From the NCBI GenBank assembly GCA_947073545.1, contig CAMTMP010000002.1, positions 124,001-188,000 of the forward strand: 64,000 nucleotides of DNA, in the 5' to 3' direction. Under the pieces are notes generated by a model, which did not search any database, was not told the origin of the DNA, and worked only from the letters and a program-made list of their open reading frames with translations. This stretch comes from an uncultured bacterium. Its GTDB lineage: Bacteria > Bacillota > Clostridia > Lachnospirales > Lachnospiraceae. The translations under genes were made by a program, and so were the position numbers. Shown here piece by piece: positions 26,185-34,126 of the stretch (position 1 is its first letter; every line of letters starts with the position of its first letter).

Positions 26185-27585
26185 ATGGAACTGTATATCA
26201 CAGAGCTTTCTAAATATTTTATCACGCTGTTTATCGCCTGCTATACGCTGGAATGCTTTTTGGTGTTTCGGTTTCAGGAGGAGGAACGGCGAAGAGCCGG
26301 GTATTTCCGCCAGAACATCTGGATGTTTTTGGTACATTTTTCGTGTTTTCTTGTGATCTGCTTTGAGACCGGGAAGATCGAATATCTGCTTTTTTATGTG
26401 CTGCAGCAGATATTACTGTTTTCCACGGTCATGCTGTTTCGCATGATCTACCCGAAGGGAAATCTTCTGATTATCAATAATATGTGTATGCTGTTAAGCA
26501 TCGGCTTTGTGATTCTCACGAGGCTGTCCTATGAGCGGGCAATCAAACAGTTTTTTATTGTGACGGCGTCCATCATCATCGGTATGGCGGTGCCTTTCTT
26601 TATACGCAATCTGAAGTTTTTGAAGAGTCTGACGTGGGTTTACGCGGGCGTGGGCATTGCGGCTCTCGGTGTGGTGCTGATTCTCGGATCGGTCACTTAC
26701 GGCTCGAAAATTTCCTACTCTGTGGCGGGAATCACCTTCCAGCCCTCGGAGTTTGTGAAGATTGTATTCGTATTTTTCGTGGCAAGCGCGTTCAGTGAAA
26801 CATGGGATTTTCTGCGGGTGGCGGTGACAGCCGTGCTGGCGGGGGCACACGTGCTGATTCTGGTGGCGTCCAAGGATCTGGGAAGCGCACTGATTTTCTT
26901 TGTGGTATATGTGCTTATGGCGTTTATCGCCACGGGCAGATGGATCTATCTGTTTCTGGGGGCGGCTGGCGGCGCAGGCGCGGCGGTCGTTGCCTACCGG
27001 ATGTTTTCCCATGTGCAGGTGCGCGTGCAGGCGTGGCGGGACCCCTTTAGCTGTATTGACGACGCGGGATTCCAGATTACTCAGTCCTTGTTTGGCATCA
27101 GCAGCGGCGGGTGGTTCGGTCTGGGGCTTTTTCGGGGAAATCCCACCGCGATTCCGCTGGTGGAGGCGGATTTTGTCTTCTCGGCGGTGGCGGAGGAGCT
27201 GGGCATTCTCTTTTCCATGTGTATGATTCTGATCTGCATCAGCAGCTTTATTATGTGCATGAATATTTCCTTGAAGCTTCAGGACCGTTTTTACAGGCTG
27301 ATCGCCTTTGGATTGGGCGTGACTTATATTTTTCAGGTGTTTCTGACCGTGGGAGGCGGAACCAAATTTATCCCCATGACGGGTGTGACGCTGCCCTTTA
27401 TCAGTTATGGCGGCAGTTCGGTTTTGACTACACTGGTCATATTCTTTGTGATAGAGGGACTCTATATTATCAGACGGGACGAAGGAGACAGACGTGCCAA
27501 AAACAGAAAACGAAAGAACAGAAAGAAGAGCGGGCAGAGAGCGGGAGAAGAACCGCAGGACAGGGAAGACGAGGAAGAAGCGTAA
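26185..27585 (+). CDS. SEDS peptidoglycan polymerase (FtsW/RodA/SpoVE family)
   Basis: A membrane glycosyltransferase of about 466 residues that polymerises lipid II, with about ten membrane helices. Family motifs visible are FQPSEFVKIVFVFF, the loop ...AVAEELG and the C-terminal signature TGVTLPFISYGGSSVL. AGGTGG lies five bases before the ATG at 26185; ATG 26182 is the alternative. It differs from RodA later in the window by an extended N-terminus and a highly basic-then-acidic tail (AKNRKRKNRKKSGQRAG). The last 92 bases overlap the following PBP gene in another frame. SEDS proteins act with a class B PBP, and the next gene is exactly that. Confidence 0.92.
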   Translation: MELYITELSKYFITLFIACYTLECFLVFRFQEEERRRAGYFRQNIWMFLVHFSCFLVICFETGKIEYLLFYVLQQILLFSTVMLFRMIYPKGNLLIINNMCMLLSIGFVILTRLSYERAIKQFFIVTASIIIGMAVPFFIRNLKFLKSLTWVYAGVGIAALGVVLILGSVTYGSKISYSVAGITFQPSEFVKIVFVFFVASAFSETWDFLRVAVTAVLAGAHVLILVASKDLGSALIFFVVYVLMAFIATGRWIYLFLGAAGGAGAAVVAYRMFSHVQVRVQAWRDPFSCIDDAGFQITQSLFGISSGGWFGLGLFRGNPTAIPLVEADFVFSAVAEELGILFSMCMILICISSFIMCMNISLKLQDRFYRLIAFGLGVTYIFQVFLTVGGGTKFIPMTGVTLPFISYGGSSVLTTLVIFFVIEGLYIIRRDEGDRRAKNRKRKNRKKSGQRAGEEPQDREDEEEA

Positions 27586-28981
27586 CCGGCAGATTATGAC
27601 GGTTACCTGGTTCTTTGTGGGACTGTTTTTTGTTATGATGGGATATACTTGCCATTATGCGGTTACCCACAGACAGACATTGATGAATAACAGCTACAAC
27701 ACGAGGCAGGAAATCTTGGTTGCCCAGAACAGCCGGGGAACGATTTACGCGGCGGGCGGTCAGATTTTGGCGGAGACGGCGACGGATACGGAGGGAGAGG
27801 AAGTCCGGGTGTATCCTTACGCCAACATGTTCTCCCACGCGGTGGGTTATGCCACAAACGGAAAGTTCGGCATAGAAGCGCAGGCAAATTATTACCTGAT
27901 CAATTCCAACGCCAGACTCTCCGAAAAGGTTGCAAACGACGTGGCCGGGGAAAAGTATCCGGGGGACAGTGTGATTACGACGCTGGACGTGGATTTACAG
28001 CAGATCGCCTATGATTCCCTCGGCATATACAGCGGGGCGGTGATCGTGTCGGAGCCGTCCACGGGACGGATTCTTGCCATGGTTTCAAAGCCGGACTTCG
28101 ATCCCAACGAAATTGATGCGATCTGGGACGGACTGATTGCCGACAAGGAGAGCAGCGTCTTGCTAAACCGGGTGACGCAGGGCTTATATCCGCCAGGCTC
28201 CACCTTTAAGATTGTGACGGCGCTGGAATATATCAGAGAAAATTCTGACTCTTATAGTCAGTTTAGGTTTCAGTGTAACGGCAGGCTTACCCACGGGGAG
28301 GAGAGAATCAACTGTTACCACGGCACGGTCCACGGCAGCGAGGATTTTTCCAAGGCTTTCGCAAAATCGTGCAACGCCGCCTTTGCCAGTATCGGCCTTT
28401 CACTTGACAGAAAGAAATTCGGGGATACGCTGGATGATCTTTTGTTTAACAGGGAGCTGAAGGTGGACTTCGCTTATAATCAGAGTAAACTTGTGATAGA
28501 TGCGGATACTTCGGACGCGGATGTGATGCAGGCAGCCATCGGGCAGGGGACCACGCAGATGACGCCTTTGCAGCTAAACATGATTACCTGCGCCATCGCC
28601 AACGACGGTATGCTGATGAAGCCGTATCTTTTAGAGCGGGTGGAAAGCAACGGGAAAACGGTGGTAAAGCAGTTTTCGCCAACCTCCTACAAGCGTCTTA
28701 TGAGCAGTGAGGAGGCGCAGATCATGACAGGTCTGATGGAAGAAGTGGTGAAGAGCGGCACCGGCACGAAACTTTCCGGCCTTTCCTACACGGCGGCGGG
28801 AAAGACCGGGTCGGCGGAATACAATAAAGTTAAGACAGACTCCCACGCATGGTTTACGGGCTTCGCGCCCGCAGAGGAGCCGCAGGTGTGCGTGACGATT
28901 ATCATAGAAGGGGCGGGCAGCGGCGGAGATTATGCCGTGCCCATTGCAAAACGGATTCTGGACGCCTGCTTCGTGGAATAG
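27494..28981 (+). CDS. Class B penicillin-binding protein, partner of the SEDS gene
   Basis: A 495-residue transpeptidase that crosslinks peptidoglycan. The GTG at 27494 has GAAGGAG six bases upstream, so the 92-base overlap with the SEDS gene is real. A basic cytoplasmic tail (about 1-34) and one membrane helix (TVTWFFVGLFFVMMGY) precede a short dimerisation domain and the transpeptidase domain. Active-site motifs are all present: SxxK in PPGSTFKIV (about residue 235), SxN as SCNAAF, and KTG in AAGKTGSAEY. The size matches PbpA-like class B PBPs found with RodA/FtsW paralogues in Actinobacteria and Clostridia, rather than the larger division FtsI. No C-terminal PASTA domain is present. Confidence 0.93.
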   Translation: MPKTENERTERRAGREREKNRRTGKTRKKRNRQIMTVTWFFVGLFFVMMGYTCHYAVTHRQTLMNNSYNTRQEILVAQNSRGTIYAAGGQILAETATDTEGEEVRVYPYANMFSHAVGYATNGKFGIEAQANYYLINSNARLSEKVANDVAGEKYPGDSVITTLDVDLQQIAYDSLGIYSGAVIVSEPSTGRILAMVSKPDFDPNEIDAIWDGLIADKESSVLLNRVTQGLYPPGSTFKIVTALEYIRENSDSYSQFRFQCNGRLTHGEERINCYHGTVHGSEDFSKAFAKSCNAAFASIGLSLDRKKFGDTLDDLLFNRELKVDFAYNQSKLVIDADTSDADVMQAAIGQGTTQMTPLQLNMITCAIANDGMLMKPYLLERVESNGKTVVKQFSPTSYKRLMSSEEAQIMTGLMEEVVKSGTGTKLSGLSYTAAGKTGSAEYNKVKTDSHAWFTGFAPAEEPQVCVTIIIEGAGSGGDYAVPIAKRILDACFVE

Positions 28982-29004
28982 CAAGACAGGGGCCGTATCC
29001 ATGA

Positions 29005-29030
29005 GAAAACCGGATGTCGAAGCACCCGGT
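29005..29030 (-). terminator. Terminator of the HD-GYP-like gene
   Basis: On the minus strand, ACCGGGTG and CATCCGGT form an 8-bp stem with one wobble, then TTTTCT. It lies 13 bases past the stop codon at 29043. Confidence 0.65.
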
Positions 29031-29042
29031 CTGCAATCGTAT

Positions 29043-30107
29043 TTAAAAAATAGCGGTTATGTATAAATCGGGGCGGGCGGAGAGATCTATGGTACTTCCG
29101 TCTTCCCGTTTTAAGAGAGGCCTTGACAGGCTGTCTTTATTGACGGTACCGGATACTCTTGCCTCCTCGTCATTGTTTAAGCGCACCATAAAGCCGAGCT
29201 GGGTTGCCGCTATGTGGTAAAGAATGGGCTGAAGAAGCGATTTGTCGTATTTCTCATAGCCTTCCCGCTCAAAATTTTCAATGACCTGAAAGGGATGGAG
29301 CGGCTGTCTGTAGGTGCGGGCGGAAGTCATGGCCTCGTAGGCGTCAATGATTGCGATATACTTGGCAAAAATATTGATTTTGTCGCCACGCAGCTTGGAG
29401 GGATAGCCGGAGCCGTCGCAGCGTTCATGGTGCTGGAGCGTGGCCTTGATAATGGCGTCCCCGATTTCCGGCTGGTCTTTTAACAGCTCAAATCCGAGCA
29501 TGGTGTGGGTTTTCAACTTCGTGTATTCCAGATCGGTCAGCTTCTCGGATTTCCAGAGAAGATCCTGCGGGAGTTTTAACTTTCCGATATCGTAGAAGAA
29601 GCCGCACTGGACTAAGAGCATCATGTCCTCCTGCGACAATTCCCACCAAGTGCCGAAAACACCGGCAAGCAGCGCGGAGTTGAGGCAGTGGGCGTGGGTC
29701 ATGGTATCTTCTCTCGGCAGCATGTTGTAGAGGAAATCGAGGAGCGCCTCCCCGGTCTTCGCGCAGGCCGCGATTTTTAGGTAGATATCTTTTAGCTGGC
29801 TGGTGCTTTTCCAGACGCCGGTTTCGACGAAACGGTTCATCAGCTTGGCGTAGATGGGCATACAGTTGTTGTAGGTGAGCTGGAAGGACTGAAATTCCTT
29901 GCTCAGACGTACTTTTTCGAAGTGGGTGGTGGCAAAGTCAACATCCTCCTTGACGGTAACGCAGATGATAGAGTGGTGTTCCAGCTTTTTCAGCACTTTT
30001 TTGTTCACCACGGTGTCCTTCGGAACAATCAGCTCGTTCCGGTAGCTGTAGATGTCCTCACCGATTATCATGCCTTCTTCCAGTGTCATGCGGGCTACAT
30101 CTTTCAT
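29043..30107 (-). CDS. HD-GYP-like domain protein with altered HD motif
   Basis: A cytoplasmic protein of 354 residues from the ATG at 30107 (GGAGG 8 bases upstream). The N-terminal part (about 1-110) resembles the region preceding HD domains in bacterial cyclic-di-GMP phosphodiesterases. The HD-GYP domain (about 135-300) has the first His (MTHAHCLNSA), HHERCDGSGYPSKL and IAIIDAYEAMTSARTYR. However the defining HD pair reads FYDIGKL at about residue 170, with Tyr in place of the metal-binding His. By family knowledge, loss of this ligand could abolish or alter phosphodiesterase activity, so a c-di-GMP-binding role is possible. It is transcribed alone from its own promoter. Confidence 0.85.
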   Translation of the reverse strand: MKDVARMTLEEGMIIGEDIYSYRNELIVPKDTVVNKKVLKKLEHHSIICVTVKEDVDFATTHFEKVRLSKEFQSFQLTYNNCMPIYAKLMNRFVETGVWKSTSQLKDIYLKIAACAKTGEALLDFLYNMLPREDTMTHAHCLNSALLAGVFGTWWELSQEDMMLLVQCGFFYDIGKLKLPQDLLWKSEKLTDLEYTKLKTHTMLGFELLKDQPEIGDAIIKATLQHHERCDGSGYPSKLRGDKINIFAKYIAIIDAYEAMTSARTYRQPLHPFQVIENFEREGYEKYDKSLLQPILYHIAATQLGFMVRLNNDEEARVSGTVNKDSLSRPLLKREDGSTIDLSARPDLYITAIF

Positions 30108-30206
30108 AAACAAATCCTCCGTTTCTGCGGGGCCGCGCAAAGGGGACTGCGCGAACCCTATATGTAGTGGTAAAATAATTTATATTTAAAAAAGACGTAT
30201 ATATTT

Positions 30207-30234
30207 AGTATAAAACTTCTGCCCAAGAAGTCAA
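30207..30234 (-). promoter_or_regulatory. Promoter of the HD-GYP-like gene
   Basis: On the minus strand, TTGACT (30234-30229), a 16-base spacer and TATACT (30212-30207), about 100 bases before the start. Confidence 0.6.
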
Positions 30235-30358
30235 TCGTTTCCTGCCGTATTGTGGGCAAAACGGCACAGATTGCACAAAAAACGGAATGAATTTTGGCAC
30301 AAAAGGCGGAATACTCCGGACAAAGATCCGGAAGAAACACGGAAGAAAGGCGGATAAT

Positions 30359-30532
30359 ATGAGTATTTGCGATACTTGCAGCAACTATCAGTACGATGAG
30401 GATTATGAGTATTATGTGTGTATGGTGGACTTGGATGAGGACGATATGAGCCAGTTTTTGCGGGGCGGAAGCTTTTCGTGCGCATTCTACCAGCGGGATG
30501 ATGAGTATGCGGTGGTGAGAAAGCAGATGTGA
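30359..30532 (+). CDS. DUF6472 family small protein
   Basis: A 57-residue acidic protein. The ATG at 30359 follows GAAAGGCGG; an earlier in-frame start lacks a ribosome binding site. It contains MSICDTCSNYQYDEDYEYYV, with a CxxC pair and two later Cys (VCM, SCAFY) that could bind a metal, and ends with VVRKQM. This matches the short DUF6472 family of Clostridia as I remember it; the function is unknown. It is small and self-contained with no membrane segment. Confidence 0.78.
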   Translation: MSICDTCSNYQYDEDYEYYVCMVDLDEDDMSQFLRGGSFSCAFYQRDDEYAVVRKQM

Positions 30533-30646
30533 GGCGGCGCGGGAAATTTCCCTGTCCTATTTATGGGAAATGTGATAAACTATTTCCGATAGCAATGAAA
30601 AAAGGCAGGGGCAGATGCCCGGCGCTTTATTTTATAAGGAATCCAC

Positions 30647-30976
30647 ATGAATTTTTATAAAAACCTCTATATCGGGGATACTGTTAAAAAGCCCGAAAAG
30701 GCCATAAGGAAACTGAAACGCCACAAAAAACAGCCGTGGCTTTATGTGATTGCCTACGACGGCGGGACGAACCGGCTTGCGGTATATCACAGCCTGATGC
30801 TTTCCCAGTGGTACTATAAGGAAAATCCACCCGGATGTATTGTCGGACTGGCAAACGGCAGGGAGGAGGCTTTTGACGTGATCGAACAGATTGCGAAGGA
30901 GTCGCTTGCCGCCACCGGTCAGGCGCAGCTTGTGACGTATCTTTCCGGGATTGACCCGGAAAACTTTAAAAAATAG
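30647..30976 (+). CDS. Conserved hypothetical protein, 109 aa
   Basis: A basic, soluble protein with no recognised domain. It begins MNFYKNLYIGDTVKKPEKA and contains PWLYVIAYDGGTNRLAVYHS and CIVGLANGREEAFDVIEQIA, suggesting a small alpha/beta fold. AAGGA lies upstream of the ATG at 30647. It is 16 bases upstream of the DUF2953 gene and probably in one transcript with it and the sporulation gene ytfJ. Confidence 0.72.
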   Translation: MNFYKNLYIGDTVKKPEKAIRKLKRHKKQPWLYVIAYDGGTNRLAVYHSLMLSQWYYKENPPGCIVGLANGREEAFDVIEQIAKESLAATGQAQLVTYLSGIDPENFKK

Positions 30977-30992
30977 GCTACTTGGAGACGAA

Positions 30993-32060
30993 ATGCTACA
31001 TATACTGCTGTTCATATTAAAGATCATAGGGATTGTGCTTTTGTGCATTCTTGGCATACTGCTTCTCGCAGTTGTCTGCGCCCTTTTTGTTCCGGTCCGC
31101 TATCGGATCGAGGCGGTGAGGGAAGAGGGGGAGGGAGAGCCGCCTGTTGTCGTCACGGTGAAGGTCACATGGCTTTTGCATTTTGTGAATGTGCTGGTAC
31201 GTTTTGCCGGAAGTCTGTCTGTGCGGGCGCGGCTTATGGTGTTTACGGTTTTTAGGCTGCCGAAGCGGGAGAAGCCGGGCGGCAGGACGAAACCGGTTAG
31301 GATGGGAAGCGGAAAAGACAAAGAAAAGAAAAAGAGACTGGAAACCGTGGCAGAGAGACCGGAAGGAAAATCTGCCGGGGAGACAAAGGCAGAGGAACAG
31401 GAAAGCGAAGAGAAGGGAGAAGAGACACGAAACGCAGAAGAAAAACGCAATACAGAAGAAACGCAGACGGTTAGAGAAACAGGAACCGTCGATGGGACAG
31501 AGGGAGCTTCGGAATGCATCGCGCAGGATGAGGACAAAGAAAGTGCTGTTTCCCCCGGTAAAAAGCCCACATTTTGGGACAAGCTGCGTGCGATTCCAAA
31601 GACTCTTCGTAGGATTTTCGCAAAAATTAAGAGTATCTTAGAAAATATACAGTACACAATCCAAAATATCTGTGATAAAATAAAGTCTGTATCGGATACT
31701 ATAGAGTATTACAAGGGTGTGATAGAAGGAGAACCGTTTCAGCGTTCCTTTGCCCTGTGCAAGGGTGAGCTTATGACGATTCTTAAGCGCCTGAAGCCGG
31801 ACCGGTTTGAAGTTTCGCTTATTGTCGGCATGGACGATCCCGCTGCGACAGGGGAGATTCTGGCGGTATGCGGTATGTTGTATCCGATTTTCGGCCCGCA
31901 GGTGAATGTGGCCGGAGACTTTGAGAGAAAACGCCTGGAGGGACGCGTGTTCATCAAGGGAAAGCTGCGGTTTTTCACTTTTGTACGGACGGCGGTTCGG
32001 ATTTATTTTAATAAGGATATCAGAAAACTGTACGGTTTGTTGAAAAAGGAGGCAGTATAA
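30993..32060 (+). CDS. DUF2953 membrane protein (YtfI-like)
   Basis: A 355-residue protein with one N-terminal membrane segment (about 1-30), the DUF2953 start VPVRYRIEA, a low-complexity Lys/Glu/Thr-rich linker (about 95-205) and a conserved C-terminal half (GMDDPAATGEILAVCG, FEGR-like RLEGRVFIKGKLR). TTGGAG lies upstream of the ATG at 30993. In Bacillus subtilis the equivalent gene ytfI stands next to ytfJ, as here, where the genes abut without a gap. A role in sporulation or germination is inferred from that pairing. The linker is unusually long. Confidence 0.82.
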   Translation: MLHILLFILKIIGIVLLCILGILLLAVVCALFVPVRYRIEAVREEGEGEPPVVVTVKVTWLLHFVNVLVRFAGSLSVRARLMVFTVFRLPKREKPGGRTKPVRMGSGKDKEKKKRLETVAERPEGKSAGETKAEEQESEEKGEETRNAEEKRNTEETQTVRETGTVDGTEGASECIAQDEDKESAVSPGKKPTFWDKLRAIPKTLRRIFAKIKSILENIQYTIQNICDKIKSVSDTIEYYKGVIEGEPFQRSFALCKGELMTILKRLKPDRFEVSLIVGMDDPAATGEILAVCGMLYPIFGPQVNVAGDFERKRLEGRVFIKGKLRFFTFVRTAVRIYFNKDIRKLYGLLKKEAV

Positions 32061-32453
32061 ATGGCTGAGAACAATTTTGGCGGCGTGATCGAGTCCCTGA
32101 TGAAGGGCATGAATGCCGTGATAGGAACCAAGACGGTGGTGGGCGATGCCACACAGGTCGGAGACACCATCATTCTGCCTTTGGTGGATGTGAGCTTTGG
32201 CGTGGGCGCAGGCGCGGGCGCGGCTGATAAGAAAAACAGCGGGGCAGGCGGCTTTTCGGCAAAGATGACCCCAAGTGCGGTTCTGGTGATTAAGAACGGC
32301 TCCACGAAGCTTGTGAATATCAAGAATCAGGATACCGTCACAAAGGTGCTTGACATGATCCCGGATATCGTGGAGAAATTTACATCCCCCAAGGAAGAAA
32401 TGCTGGCCGACGACAAGGCCGTTGATATTGCTTTCCCGGAAGAAAATAAATAG
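32061..32453 (+). CDS. ytfJ: GerW family sporulation protein YtfJ
   Basis: A 130-residue protein starting NNFGGVIESLMKGMNAVIG, with PLVDVSFGVGAGAG, a Gly-rich loop and AVLVIKNGSTKLVNIKNQ, all typical of GerW/YtfJ. In B. subtilis the family is made in the forespore and affects germination. AAAGGAGG precedes the ATG, and the previous gene's stop codon ends right at the start, so translation is likely coupled. Its presence supports a spore-forming host. Confidence 0.92.
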   Translation: MAENNFGGVIESLMKGMNAVIGTKTVVGDATQVGDTIILPLVDVSFGVGAGAGAADKKNSGAGGFSAKMTPSAVLVIKNGSTKLVNIKNQDTVTKVLDMIPDIVEKFTSPKEEMLADDKAVDIAFPEENK

Positions 32454-32508
32454 CAACTTTCCGGAGCGGCTGCATATAGTATTGTAAGAGCATAAACAGG
32501 GGTAGCCC

Positions 32509-32646
32509 ATGAAAAAAATGATCGGATTTGTGGCGTTTTGTGTCGCGGCTGGAATGCTTATCATGCTTTTTCTGGTAAATCGTTTTCTTGGGCTTCTTTT
32601 AATTGTGCTGCTTTTGCTGATCGGCTACAGCTTTTTTTGCTGTTAG
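32509..32646 (+). CDS. Small hydrophobic protein, 45 aa
   Basis: A 45-residue protein, MKKMIGFVAFCVAAGMLIMLF and on, with two hydrophobic stretches separated by VNRF and a Cys-Cys end. It begins at the ATG at 32509 with GGGG and AGG upstream and fills the gap between ytfJ and the J-domain gene. Its composition and position suggest a real small membrane protein, but it is too short to assign. Confidence 0.6.
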   Translation: MKKMIGFVAFCVAAGMLIMLFLVNRFLGLLLIVLLLLIGYSFFCC

Positions 32647-32667
32647 TCAAAAGATATGAGGATTACG

Positions 32668-33213
32668 ATGGAGAATATGGAAGAAATACTTTTGGAAGAA
32701 GGACTGACTGCGGATGATCTGCAGGAATTAAAATCCTGGCTTTTTAAAGAGAATATCAGAATTATGACGGCTTCCGCGGAGCTTGAGGAACAGCGGGAGA
32801 AATTCGAACGGGAAAAAGACCAGTTTAAAGAGGAAATGAAGAGCCTGAACCGGAAGATGTCTGCAAAGCAGAGCCGAATCAGGAAAGACAATGAGCTTGT
32901 GGACGAGCGGTTAGAGATCATAAAGGATGGTTTTCAAAAGCTGGATATGGATCGCAGGAGGCTTGATAAAGAGTGGGCAAGACTTGCGGCGGAGAGGGAA
33001 TTGCTGGAAGAGAGGGGCCTTTACGACAGTTTTCCGGAAACCGGCGTTTTTTTCCATGGCGTAAAAAATCTGTTGACGCTCAAAAAGCGGTACAAAGATC
33101 TGACGAAGATTTTCCATCCCGACAATGTGGCGGGGGATACGGAGGCCATTCAGCGGATTAACAGGGAATACGAGAGACTGAAAAGAGAGTATGAGACATG
33201 TAAGCAGGCGTAG
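32668..33213 (+). CDS. Coiled-coil protein with C-terminal J domain
   Basis: A 181-residue protein. The N-terminal two thirds are a charged helical coiled coil (EEQREKFEREKDQFKEEMKS); the C-terminus (about 135-178) is a J domain with the HPD motif intact in LTKIFHPDNVAGDTEAI. J domains stimulate Hsp70 ATPase, so it is probably a DnaK cochaperone with its own target. The ATG at 32668 is preferred, with GAGG seven bases upstream; ATG 32656 is possible. Its stop codon lies within the terminator loop. Confidence 0.82.
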   Translation: MENMEEILLEEGLTADDLQELKSWLFKENIRIMTASAELEEQREKFEREKDQFKEEMKSLNRKMSAKQSRIRKDNELVDERLEIIKDGFQKLDMDRRRLDKEWARLAAERELLEERGLYDSFPETGVFFHGVKNLLTLKKRYKDLTKIFHPDNVAGDTEAIQRINREYERLKREYETCKQA

Positions 33214-33235
33214 AGCAGAGTCGCGCCTGCTTTTT
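33204..33235 (+). terminator. Terminator of the J-domain gene
   Basis: GCAGGCG (33204-33210) and CGCCTGC (33224-33230), then TTTTT. The stop codon falls in the loop. Confidence 0.8.
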
Positions 33236-33264
33236 CCTTGAGAAAATCGTGCGGGAAGGTACAC

Positions 33265-33297
33265 AAAAAAGAGCTGATTATCCGTCAGCTCTTTTTA
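33265..33297. terminator. Bidirectional terminator between the J-domain gene and rpmB
   Basis: AGAGCTGA (33270-33277) and TCAGCTCT (33285-33292) form an 8-bp stem, with A and T runs on both sides. It serves rpmB on the minus strand and backs up the plus-strand terminator. Confidence 0.85.
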
Positions 33298-33323
33298 AAT
33301 GTCTTATGTTTGTAATCAAAAAA

Positions 33324-33509
33324 TTACGCGCGCTCCACAGCACCGGATCTTAAGCAGCGAGTGCACACATGCAGCTTCTTGCTAGCGCCATTCACCTTGC
33401 ATTTCACGTTCTGAATGTTGGAATTCCAAATTCTGTTTGATCTTCTATGAGAATGGCTGACATTATTTCCGAAATGAGCGCCCTTACCACAAATATCACA
33501 TTTAGCCAT
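33324..33509 (-). CDS. rpmB: 50S ribosomal protein L28
   Basis: A 61-residue ribosomal protein from the ATG at 33509, preceded by AGGAGG. It starts MAKCDICGKGAHFGNNVSHS and has HVCTRCLRSG later, giving two CxxC pairs, so it is the zinc-binding form of L28. The leader of about 90 bases carries element E10, and a good promoter lies upstream. It is monocistronic and opposite in direction to its neighbours. Confidence 0.96.
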   Translation of the reverse strand: MAKCDICGKGAHFGNNVSHSHRRSNRIWNSNIQNVKCKVNGASKKLHVCTRCLRSGAVERA

Positions 33510-33551
33510 CTTAGCACCTCCTAACAAATGTAGAGTTATTTTAAAATAATA

Positions 33552-33592
33552 CCGGGCCGCGAAGCGAACCCTGCAATCGAACTTGTTCGATT
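33552..33592 (-). repeat. Structured element E10 in the rpmB leader (family C)
   Basis: On the minus strand, AATCGAAC and GTTCGATT form an 8-bp hairpin with a 2-base loop, followed by GCAGGGTTCGCttcGCGgcCC as a second hairpin. The same AATCGARC/GYTCGATT-GC arrangement occurs in E6 and E7 in the sense direction of the downstream gene. Confidence 0.6.
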
Positions 33593-33606
33593 TTTGCAAC
33601 ATTTGT

Positions 33607-33635
33607 ATAATAGCAGAAAGTGGAAGAGAATGCAA
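33607..33635 (-). promoter_or_regulatory. Promoter of rpmB
   Basis: On the minus strand, TTGCAT (33635-33630), a 17-base spacer and TATTAT (33612-33607). The start of transcription would be at about 33600, just before element E10. Confidence 0.65.
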
Positions 33636-33683
33636 GTATAATTTGCAGAATTTTTTTCGGTTTCTTTTTTGGAAAGATCGGGT

Positions 33684-33689
33684 TATAAT
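33684..33689 (+). promoter_or_regulatory. Likely -10 box upstream of yloU
   Basis: A consensus TATAAT 62 bases before the yloU start. No good -35 box lies at 17 bases. A TCGCGG/CCGCGA hairpin follows in the leader. Confidence 0.4.
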
Positions 33690-33750
33690 ATAAATATCGC
33701 GGCTTGGGTCCGCGAGTCTAACAGCTTAAATTTGGATTAGGAGGTAGTCT

Positions 33751-34110
33751 ATGAAAGTCTCTTCAATGGATACCCATATGGGAAATATCTCTATCGACCA
33801 GGAAGTGATCGCGCAGTTTGCTGGAAACGCGGCGATGGAGTGTTTCGGTGTGGTCGGCATGGCGAGCATGAACGTCAGGGACGGGCTGGTTAAGCTCTTG
33901 AAAAAGGATAGCATGACGCGCGGCATACAAGTTCTTTTGAACAACAATAAGCTCATCATCAATTTTCACATTATTGTGTCCTACGGCGTAAGTATTTTGG
34001 CAGTGGCGGATAATTTGATTGACAGTGTGAAATATAAAGTAGAAGAGTTTGCCGGGATAGAAGTGGAAAAGATCAATATTTTTGTAGAAGGTGTGAGAGT
34101 AATTGACTAG
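33751..34110 (+). CDS. Asp23/Gls24 family protein YloU
   Basis: A 119-residue Asp23/Gls24 (YloU-like) protein, seen by IDQEVIAQFAGNAAMECFGVVG and VSYGVSILAVADNLIDSVKY. The family is widespread in Firmicutes, and some members take part in the alkaline or envelope stress response. GGAGG lies six bases before the ATG. It is followed after 16 bases by the FakA-type kinase gene, an arrangement conserved across Firmicutes (yloU-yloV). Its molecular role is not established. Confidence 0.9.
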   Translation: MKVSSMDTHMGNISIDQEVIAQFAGNAAMECFGVVGMASMNVRDGLVKLLKKDSMTRGIQVLLNNNKLIINFHIIVSYGVSILAVADNLIDSVKYKVEEFAGIEVEKINIFVEGVRVID

Positions 34111-34126
34111 AGGGAGGGTCAAATAA

